Shown here: positions 54,517 through 61,512 of the stretch, in pieces
Layout: the number at the start of each line of letters is the position of its first letter
Position numbering within the stretch: the stretch's first letter is position 1
DNA from: Streptomyces sp. NBC_00572
GTDB lineage: Bacteria > Actinomycetota > Actinomycetes > Streptomycetales > Streptomycetaceae
DNA length: 64,000 nt
Assembly: GCF_026341815.1 (NCBI RefSeq)
Contig: NZ_JAPENX010000001.1
Location: forward strand, 7,114,727-7,178,726
Direction: 5' to 3'
Program-made: the position numbers and the translations under genes
The notes under the pieces: model-generated
Database searches by the model: none
Told to the model about the DNA's origin: nothing
What the model saw: only the letters and a program-made list of their open reading frames with translations

Positions 54517-54930
54517 ATGACCGGTTTTGAGTCTCATGACGAGCTGACCCCACTTCTTCAGGAGGCCCCTTCGGCGTCATGGTCTGTTAGAGCGGCCTCA
54601 GGCCGGCGTCTGGCGGCCGTCGCGGAGGTTCCCGAGGTAGCCGAGGTCCTGCACCGGCTGTTGCTGGATGGTCGCGACACGTTCGTCACTCAGGAGACGG
54701 CGGAGGCTCTACTCGAACGCTGGGATGTGCTCGGTCTGCGCATGGTGCTGACCGCGCTCGCCAGCGCGGATGACGAAACCGGCGATCACCTTGGGGCTGC
54801 GATCCTCAATATCTGCGGTCAGTCAGAGGAGGACGGAGAACGGCTTGCGGTGCTGTGCTCGGCGTTGACATCCGATGAAGACCGAGCCGTGCGCGAGGAG
54901 GCCCGAAGGATTCTCGAACCCCTGCGGTGA
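54517..54930 (+). CDS. HEAT-like repeat protein
   Basis: 137 aa from ATG 54517 (GTG 54508 is an alternative). MTGFESHDELTPLLQEAPSASWSVRAASGRRLAAVAEVPEVAEVLHRLLLDGRDTFVTQETAEALLERWDVLGLRMVLTALASADDET.. is fully helical with the paired-helix rhythm of HEAT/armadillo repeats and ends AVREEARRILEPLR. It is cytoplasmic. Similar short proteins in actinobacteria are orphan or immunity-like; no function is assigned. It ends 9 nt before the end of an opposing ISL3 transposase. Confidence 0.7.
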   Translation: MTGFESHDELTPLLQEAPSASWSVRAASGRRLAAVAEVPEVAEVLHRLLLDGRDTFVTQETAEALLERWDVLGLRMVLTALASADDETGDHLGAAILNICGQSEEDGERLAVLCSALTSDEDRAVREEARRILEPLR

Positions 54931-54938
54931 CCTGATCA

Positions 54939-56548
54939 CTACTTACCCTGAGTGAGGATCCGGGTCCGGAGGAGCATGAAGGATGCCCGGCCGTACATGG
55001 CTCGCTTGAGTGTTTTCACGCGGTTGACGTGGCCTTCGACGATGCCTGAGCTCCAGTGGAGGGTGAGTCCGGCGGTGACGGCGTCTAAGTCTTGTCGGAG
55101 GAAGCCGGCGAAGCCGCTCACCGGCTTCGGGGCGTCCTGTTCGGCCTGGCGGATCTACTCGGTCAGCAGGAACCCGCGCCGGCGTCGGAGGATTTCGGCG
55201 AAGGCTCGGGCGAGGTCGCAGGCTCGGGCGATGTCTGGGCAGGCGATCCAAACTTCGAGCAGGCGGCGGGCGAGTTCGGGCGGGAGGGTGTCTTGCGGTC
55301 GCATGATCCAGCTGGTGATCTTGCGAGGGCTGGGTACGTCGGCGCGGATGGGTTCGGCGTAGCCTGCGCGGAGGGCGGCGAGGTGTTTGCGGACGACCTG
55401 ACGGCTGCCGCGGTAGCCGCGCTCGCAGATCTCCAGGTAGAGGCGGCTGCCGCTGACCTGGCCGAGGCTTTCAGTGAAGCGGGTGTTCAGGTACGGCTTG
55501 AACGGTTCCAGGACTCCGGCCGGCTGACGTTCGTTCGCTGAGGCCAGGAGCTGGTCGAGGTCGGTGTCCCGGAAGCGCCGGACGGTCTTGCGGTCGAGGT
55601 GGAGACGGCGGGCGATGGCACTGATGGTCCAGCCCGCGGCGACGAGCTTCTGGACGTCAGCGTGGCGGTGCCGGGTCCGGTCGATGATCGGCGTTCGCGG
55701 TAGTTCGTGGAGAGGTAGCTGCATCAGCGGTGGTGCCTCCGGGATACTGCCGGTCACCTCGTCGACGCGTTTACGCAGGCAGGCAGGCAGGCGCGGTGTT
55801 GGTGGCAGGTCTTCTCCACGGCGGAGGCGAGGTTTTGGAGCAGGTGCCAGCGGTCTGCGACTTCCACGGCATCGGGCGCCGCTTCCTTGATGGCGCGGGT
55901 GTAGGCCGAGGCCCGGTCACGGCAGATGATCTCGGCGCCTGGATGCTCGCGCAGCCAGGCTGCGAAGGTCTCGGAGGTACGGTCGGGCAGAACATCCACA
56001 ACGTGGCCGGCCTCCACGTCGACGAGGATGGTTCCGTAGGTGCGGCCCCTGCGGAAGGCGAACTCGTCGACACCGAGAACCCGCGGGGCTCGCTCCGGCA
56101 CCGGCGGAGGAACCAGCAGCTCCAGCAGTCGCGTTCGTCCGGCGGTGAGGTGCATGCGGCGGCACAGCCGTTCACCGGGCCGCCCACCGAGCTCGACCGC
56201 AACCTGGCCGAGCCAGGCCTTCAGCCCGAGACTGGAGCGGCGATAGCGCTCGCTCAGCCCGCTGACCTGCTCGACGAACGTCCGGCGTCGGCACGTGGCC
56301 CGGTCACAGAAGAACCGCCGGACCCGCAGCCTGACCAGCAGCTTCTTTCCCGACAATGGCCGCTCGGCGAGAGATCGCTCATAGCAGGAGTGCACCCGCC
56401 GAGCCCGGACGCGGCAGCCGGGACATCTGGGCGGCGGACCGCACGCGGCCGCTACCACCACCAACACCTCAGCAGTGAACTCCACTGCCTCCAACCGCAC
56501 ATCCACGTCCGGGAACAGCACATCATCCAGCGAGCAGACCCCCACCAC
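54939..56548 (-). pseudogene. ISL3-family transposase with a frameshift and a nonsense codon
   Basis: N-terminal zinc-finger-like part (CPGCRVRARRVHSCYERSLAERPLSG.. CDRATCRRRTF), then DDE motifs VLGVDEFAFRRGRTYGTILVD, ICRDRASAYTRAIKEAAPDAVEVADRWHLLQNLASAVE. The frame shifts at a (CAGG)4 run, 55776-55791, into the middle part (DVQKLVAAGWTISAIARRLHLDRKTVRRF..). A TAG at 55155-55157 follows (LLTE* in place of a likely Trp), then GFLRQDLDAVTAGLTLHWSSGIVEGHVNRVKTLKRAMYGRASF. If repaired it would be a full ISL3 transposase of about 535 aa. Confidence 0.85.
55776..55791. repeat. (CAGG)4 tandem repeat at the frameshift point
   Basis: Four perfect CAGG units lie exactly where the ISL3 transposase changes frame. 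Loss or gain of one unit would change the frame, so slippage is the likely cause. Confidence 0.7.
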
Positions 56549-56627
56549 GGAGACATGCCCTGCCGGAACGTTCCCTCACACGGCTGCTGGCCTGCGCTTT
56601 CACGGAACTCCGGCCAGAACCCGAATT

Positions 56628-56767
56628 GGTTCTGGCACACATTCCGTGAACGATTTTGACTCGCGATCCACCAGCGCCTCGTGACGTCCAATCCGCGCAG
56701 CTCACGTGCGCGTGCCGCCTGCTGGCGGAGAGCCAGCAAGATCGTTCACGGAATGTGCGCCAGAACC
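56628..56767. mobile_element. MITE-like element of 140 bp
   Basis: 31-bp terminal inverted repeats (GGTTCTGGCACACATTCCGT.. at 56628 and GGTTCTGGCGCACATTCCGT.. read backwards from 56767, 29 of 31 identical) flank 78 bp with no gene. The ends start like ISL3 ends. It stands head to head with the ISL3 end at 56621, six bases away. No target duplication is visible. Confidence 0.7.
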
Positions 56768-56887
56768 GAGAACTGGCAACACCGGCCGGCGTCGAAAGCG
56801 CAGCGACGGCGATAGACGGCTCTCCTACTGTCATGCGGCACTAGCCTTGGTGCGCCGCAGTGATGTTCCAGGGGGGAGCTACCTACC

Positions 56888-58635
56888 GTGCAGCCCTTGC
56901 AAGAGCAGGACCCCGAGCGGGTCGCCGACTACCGGCTTCTTGGCCGACTAGGGGAAGGTGGCATGGGGGTGGTCTACCTGGCCCGGTCCCCGCGAGGGCG
57001 GATGGTCGCGGTGAAAACCATCCGCGCCGAACTGGCAGCGGCCCCGGACTTCAGGCGCCGCTTCGCCAAGGAGACCGCCGTGGCACAACAGGTCGGCGGA
57101 GACTGGACGGCCGCCGTGCTGGCCGCCGACCCGGACGCGGCACTGCCCTGGGTCGCGACGACCTACGTCGCTGGACCGACCCTGCAGCAGGTGGTGGCGG
57201 AGCAGCACGGGCCGCTGCCGGAGCACTCGGTGCGTGGTCTGGCCTCCGGGTTGTGCCGGGCGCTGGGTGACATCCACGCCGCCGGGATGGTCCACCGTGA
57301 CCTGAAGCCGTCGAACGTCATGGTGACCATCGATGGCCCGAAGGTGATCGACTTCGGCATCGCCCGTGCTCTGGACTCCACCACCAGTGCCCTGACCAGT
57401 ACCGGGGTGGTGGTCGGCTCGCCCGGCTTCATGTCACCCGAGCAGATCCGGGGCGAGAGTCTGACCGAGGCGAGCGATGTCTTCTCGCTCGGCGCGGTGC
57501 TCGCATTCGCCGCCTCCGGGCGGCTCCCGTTCGAGGTGACGGGAGGGCAGGTGCACGCCCTGATGTACAAGGTTGTGCACGAGCCGCCGGACCTCACCAG
57601 TGTGCCCGAGACGCTACGGGAACTGATCGACGCATGCCTCGCCAAGGATCCGGCGGACCGGCCCACTCGGGCCGCGCTGCTGGCACGGCAGGACACCCAG
57701 TACCACTCCCTGAGCCCCTGGCTGCCGCTGGATGTGCTGACCCGGCTCGGCCAGGACGCCATCCAACTCCTCGACCAGGAGGACCCGCACACCCGGGTGA
57801 ACACCGGGTGCAGCGGGTTGACCACATACACGGCCAACTCGCTGCACCCGCCCACGGCCCCCGACCAGCCACCCCGCCCAGTCCAGCGCGACCAAGCCGG
57901 GCAGACGCAGGAACCGCTGTCCCGTCTGGCCGACGAACGCCTCCGCGCACGCGGCCAGACGGGCCCGGCCGACGGGTCCCGGGCCACTGTCTACGGGTTC
58001 TCACCCTCTCCGCCTTGGTCTCCGCGCTCACGGCCATCCACCAGATCATCGCCGCCACCGACCAAGGGCACGTATATGACCACACCTTCAATCCGAACTG
58101 GGGAGATCTCTGGTGGGCCTGGGGCAGCCCAGTCGGCGGGCTCTGGACCGCCCAGGTCCTCTTCGGCGCGGGGCTGGTAGTGAGCTGGCTGATCTGGTCC
58201 GCCCGCGTGCGCTCCGTCGCCGAGCAGTTTGCTCCCGGCCGGCTGCGATACCGCCCGTCCATGGCGGTGCTGGGATGGCTTATCCCTGTCGGGAATCTCT
58301 TCCTCCCCAAACAGATCGCCAACGACGTCTGGCATGCCTCCAGCCCGCCCGGCCAAGGGGACAGCACAGACCCGGCCCGTCTGCTGCACACCTGGTGGGC
58401 CGCCTGCCTGGTCCCCCTCATGACCTGGCCGCTCTTGCTGCATCCCTGGACCAGGTTCCGCAAGGAGGTGTTCTACTGGGATGGGAAGGATGGGTGGTTC
58501 CGGTATGAGTTCCAGCCGGTAACCTGGTTCGTTCTCGCTCTGCATCTGCTGATAGTGCCGGCAGCGATTGTCACCGCCCGCTATGTCGACCGGGTGACCG
58601 CCATGCAAGCGGCCAAGGCCAGGGCTGACCGGTAA
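56888..58635 (+). CDS. Ser/Thr protein kinase with a C-terminal DUF4328-like membrane domain, frameshifted between them
   Basis: GTG 56888 follows GGGGGGAG. Residues 15-270 form an intact Hanks-type kinase: LGEGGMGVVY (21-30), Lys43 in AVKTI, HRDLKPSN (136-143), DFG (155-157), SPEQ (183-186). A Pro/Thr-rich linker follows. At about 57990 the good frame changes: the kinase frame runs out at 58180, while the other gives LTLSALVSALTAIHQIIAA.., GLWTAQVLFGAGLVVSWLIWSARVR, MAVLGWLIPVGNLFLPKQIANDVWHAS.. and two more helices to TAA 58635, a DUF4328-like membrane part. The kinase could still be soluble and active. Confidence 0.8.
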
Positions 58636-58840
58636 CAGCGTCGCCATCGCCTCCAACGAGTGCTTCGGCCGCTGGACCAAGACTTTCACCGACCCCCGGC
58701 TCTGCGCGGCCATCGTCGACCGCCTCACCTTTAACGGCACCATCATCGAGACCGGCACCGACTCCGACCGCCTCGCCAGCACCCGAGCACGAGCTGAGGA
58801 GCCCACAAGGCCGGCTGACCGCTGCCGCTACCTGTCCTGA
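58634..58840 (+). pseudogene. IstB-like (IS21) ATPase C-terminal fragment
   Basis: NSVAIASNECFGRWTKTFTDPRLCAAIVDRLTFNGTIIETGTDSDRLASTRARAEEP matches the C terminus of IstB ATPases of IS21-type elements (SNxxFxxWxxxFxDPxLxAAxxDRLTxxxxIIExxGxSxR). There is no N-terminal part and no istA; it directly overlaps the end of the preceding kinase/DUF4328 frame. Confidence 0.75.
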
Positions 58841-58871
58841 CGGCTCGCCGCCCTGACGGGCGGCGAGCCGT
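58840..58871. terminator. Strong hairpin terminator
   Basis: Perfect 14-bp stem ACGGCTCGCCGCCC / GGGCGGCGAGCCGT around TGAC. It lies between convergent coding sequences (the plus-strand kinase region and the minus-strand small gene). Confidence 0.75.
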
Positions 58872-58921
58872 CCCGCACTCGCGGTCACGATCGTGCTGCC
58901 CTGTCTCGAGGTTCGCCCGGC

Positions 58922-59173
58922 TCAGCCTTCGGGGCTGTCGTCATCGATGGGACGCAGGCGACGTCGGGCCTCCTCCAACCGCTCGTCGTAGTCAGGAAAG
59001 AACAAGGCGGGAAGCATCTTGTCCAACTGGCCGGCGATCCTATGGATCGGTGCCCAGGCCGCTGGATCGTCAACTGTGTTGCTGAGGTCGGTCATCTGCA
59101 ACCGCTCCAACCAGTCCGACAGGATCGTCGCTTCGTCACGGGTGAGTTTGATCGTGATCTCTGGGTCTTCCAT
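58922..59173 (-). CDS. Small hypothetical protein
   Basis: 83 aa, ATG 59173 with AAAGGGG about 12 nt upstream. MEDPEITIKLTRDEATILSDWLERLQMTDLSNTVDDPAAWAPIHRIAGQLDKMLPALFFPDYDERLEEARRRLRP is an acidic, helical, cytoplasmic protein. The ExxxLSDWLxRLxxxD..AAWxxIxRIAxxLD pattern is common in small uncharacterised Streptomyces proteins. No function can be given. Confidence 0.75.
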   Translation of the reverse strand: MEDPEITIKLTRDEATILSDWLERLQMTDLSNTVDDPAAWAPIHRIAGQLDKMLPALFFPDYDERLEEARRRLRPIDDDSPEG

Positions 59174-59283
59174 CCCGGCCCCACCCCTTTGAACAGGCGA
59201 CTCAGTGTTCGACAGCACAACCTACCGATCACCAGGCCCGTAAGATCGGCCAGCCTTCCTGGGACCGGACACGTGCCGTCATC

Positions 59284-59315
59284 TCTCGGTTCTGGCACAG
59301 ATCTTGGGGAGTCGT
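59284..59315 (+). repeat. Solo IS-end repeat, copy 3
   Basis: 32 bp (TCTCGGTTCTGGCACAGATC..) shared with 47087 and, inverted, with 7208-7251. It ends where a GntR gene begins in mid-domain, so it marks the breakpoint that removed that gene's N terminus. Confidence 0.65.
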
Positions 59316-59321
59316 CACGTC

Positions 59322-59938
59322 GTTCGCCGGGCCCAGGAGCTGCTGATCTCCCAGGGTGTGCTGGAGGGACGGGCCGGGTCCGGGACCTACGTGGCCGAGC
59401 CCTGGAGCGGGTGCGGATGGTTCGGTCTGCTGCGCGCGAGCAGCCCGACGGGTCGCCGTTCCAGGCCGACATGAAGGCCGTCGGGCGGCATGGCGGCTGG
59501 GAGAGCCGGACCGATGCGAAGGTGCCCGCGCCGGCAGAGATCGCTTCGCGACTCGGGATCGGTGAGGGTGAACTTTGTGTCCGGACCGCGTTCGAGTTCC
59601 TCGCCGACGCACGGCCGGTGCAGCTGTCCACGAGCTGGGAGCCATACGACCTCACCGGCGGGACACTCGTGGTCCTTCCCGAGGGCGGGCCTCACGCCGG
59701 TGCCGGCGTCGTTAACCGCATGGCCGAGATCGGCGTCACGGTCAGCCATGCCGTCGAGCAGCCCGAGCCGCGGCAGGCGACCGCTGAGGAAGCGTCGCTC
59801 CTTGGGATCCAGAAGGCCGCCCTCGTCACGCACATCCGGCGGACGTACTACAGCGACCAGGGACGGCCCGTGGAGACTGCGGACATCGTCGTGCCCGCAG
59901 CGCTGCGCGAGATCGTTTACGAGATCCCCATCAGCTGA
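59322..59938 (+). pseudogene. GntR-family regulator (UTRA type), 5'-truncated and frameshifted
   Basis: The frame starts inside the wHTH (VRRAQELLISQGVLEGRAGSGTYVAEP), shifts at about 59400 and continues LERVRMVRSAAREQPDGSPFQADM.., KVPAPAEIASRLGIGEGELCVRTAFEFLADARPVQLSTSWEPYDLTGGT.. VSHAVEQPEPRQATAEEASLLGIQKAALVTHIRRTYYSDQGRPVETADIVVPAALREIVYEIPI, a complete UTRA ligand domain ending at TGA 59938. The recognition helices and start are replaced by an IS-end repeat. It cannot work as a regulator as written. Confidence 0.8.
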
Positions 59939-59986
59939 GGGACGCTACGACCGACTACTGACAACGACCGAGAGAGGTTGCACGCA

Positions 59987-60187
59987 ATGGCTGACTGGCC
60001 CCTCCGCTGCCCTGAGTGCGACCGATCCATGGAGTGGAAGGGATACGTCCTCTGCCTGCGTGAGGAGGACGAGAAGCGAGTCTGTCGTTCCCTGTGGCGT
60101 TGCCCGGGCCGAGTTCTCTGGTGGCACTGGGCCGACCGCCAGGACGAACCGCTGGAGCGCTGGCCCATCCCTAACCTGGTCCGCTGA
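59987..60187 (+). CDS. Small hypothetical protein with CxxC motif
   Basis: 66 aa from ATG 59987, GAGAGG about 10 nt upstream. MADWPLRCPECDRSMEWKGYVLCLREEDEKRVCRSLWRCPGRVLWWHWADRQDEPLERWP contains CPEC and three further cysteines, so a zinc-ribbon-like fold is possible. It is rich in tryptophan. It follows the GntR remnant by 48 nt on the same strand. Confidence 0.65.
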   Translation: MADWPLRCPECDRSMEWKGYVLCLREEDEKRVCRSLWRCPGRVLWWHWADRQDEPLERWPIPNLVR

Positions 60188-60235
60188 CGCCCACTGTCCA
60201 CGACAGCGGGCCCTGAGGCGGCAGACAATGGTGGG

Positions 60236-60508
60236 ATGACATTAACGATTTGGGTCGATGACTGGCAGGTGCAGTGCTGCGGAGGGAGCTTCGCGCCAGG
60301 GGATGTTGTCTCGTGGACACTGCTGGAGGTCGATCCGGAGGACTACGCCGACGTCGTCGGTAGCGAACGTGCGGCTGGGATCGACTTCCGCGAGGAGCAT
60401 CACGGCCAGGGGGAGGGGCATGCACGCACTTCGGTGCAGGTGGTGTCGATCGTCGAGGTGCACCGTCGCATCCCTCTTCCTCTGGCTCAACCCTCTTTGA
60501 AGACACTG
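60236..60508 (+). pseudogene. DUF6578-like hypothetical protein, 3' end cut by an IS
   Basis: MTLTIWVDDWQVQCCGGSFAPGDVVSWTLLEVDPEDYADVVG resembles small Streptomyces proteins that begin with xxDWQxECCGxPFxxGDxVxW (DUF6578-like). The sense continues to SLKTLP at 60508 and then enters the left end of the insertion sequence at 60511, so the C terminus is lost. No continuation was found on the far side at 61386. Confidence 0.6.
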
Positions 60509-60510
60509 CC

Positions 60511-61385
60511 TAAAGCGTGTTGCAGAAGGTCGTGTCCGGGCAGGTCAGGGCCGGGTTCGTGGCCGCTCTGGTCACGCGGCCATGGCGAGGTTGTGCATGT
60601 GGGCGACGGCCTGGACGGCGTGGTGGAGGCCGTTGCCGCGCTGTCGGCAGTCGCGGAGGATCTTGTAGTGCTTCATGCGGGCGAAGGCGTGCTCGACGCG
60701 GGCCCGCACGCTGCGGTGCTCGGCGTTGTCCTCCTCCTCGCCGGTCAGCAGGGCCCGGCCGGGGCGTTTGCGGTGCGGGACGACGAGCCCGGTGTTGATG
60801 TACGCGCCGTCGGCCAGCACCGTCACGCCCTCGCAGTGCGGGGCCAGGCCGGAGTCCCGCCAGGCCTTCGCATCGGCGGTGTTGCCGGGCACCGGGCGGG
60901 CAGCGGCGATCACCAGTTTGGTGTCGGCGTCGATGATGACCTGCACGTTCGCCGAGAACCGGTAGTTGCGCGAGGACGCGCCGGTCTTGCGGTCGCGGAC
61001 CGGGACGAGGGTGCCGTCCACGATCCACAACCGCTCGACTGCGTCTGCAGGCCGGGAGGCCGGCTCGATCGCGAGCAGCGTCCGCAGCCGCTGGATCACT
61101 CGGCAGACCGTCGCAGGCGAGACGCCGAACAGCGGCGCGAGCTGCCGCATCGTGAGGTTCGTCCGGTAGCACACGGCCACCAGCAGCACACGGTCCGCCA
61201 GCGGCAGACACCACGGCCGGCCGCCACCGGGACCGTTCCCGCCCCGTTCCCGCACGACCTTCACCAGCCGCTCGAACTGCCGCATCCGCAGACCCGTGAA
61301 CGTCTCCACCCACAACGGCTCAGCCCTCAACACCCCACGCATACAAGGGAAATGCCCGAACCGAAGCCTTCTGCAACACCCTTTA
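60511..61385 (-). mobile_element. IS5-family element (CTAAAGCGTGTTGCAG ends), intact copy
   Basis: About 875 bp with near-perfect 20-bp ends (CTAAAGCGTGTTGCAGAAGG against CTAAAGGGTGTTGCAGAAGG). It carries one uninterrupted transposase gene. A frameshifted copy lies at 50774-51642 and a solo end at 27030-27066. It disrupts a DUF6578-like gene. Confidence 0.85.
60572..61342 (-). CDS. IS5-family transposase, intact
   Basis: 256 aa from ATG 61342. N-terminal HTH (VLLVAVCYRTNLTMRQLAPLFGVSPATVCRVIQRLRTLL), then DDE blocks: RLWIVDGTLVPVRDRKTGASSRNYRFSANVQVIIDADTKLVI (first Asp), GVTVLADGAYINTGLVVPH (second Asp) and NAEHRSVRARVEHAFARMKHYKILRDCRQRG (Glu in RVEHAFARMK). All motifs and the expected length are present, so this is the likely active source of the two decayed copies. 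Confidence 0.9.
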   Translation of the reverse strand: MRGVLRAEPLWVETFTGLRMRQFERLVKVVRERGGNGPGGGRPWCLPLADRVLLVAVCYRTNLTMRQLAPLFGVSPATVCRVIQRLRTLLAIEPASRPADAVERLWIVDGTLVPVRDRKTGASSRNYRFSANVQVIIDADTKLVIAAARPVPGNTADAKAWRDSGLAPHCEGVTVLADGAYINTGLVVPHRKRPGRALLTGEEEDNAEHRSVRARVEHAFARMKHYKILRDCRQRGNGLHHAVQAVAHMHNLAMAA

Positions 61386-61512
61386 GGGGACGCCTACCCG
61401 ATCGCTGACCACGGCTGACGGGTACGGCAGACGTGTCGGCTGCTGGAGTGGACTTGCCTGAGCGTCAGTGCGGTGCGCGTCGCGCAGGGAGGATCTTGGG
61501 GATTCTGGGGCG

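Larger units (their letters stand above)
54933..56621 (-). mobile_element. ISL3-family element, one end missing
   Basis: The element contains the transposase (54939-56548) and its 5' end, GGTTCTGGCCGGAGTTCCGT, read inward from 56621. No matching end is seen after the transposase stop near 54933, where the HEAT-like gene begins, so the 3' end has been lost. The same end sequence is found in the deleted copy at 20644. Confidence 0.7.
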
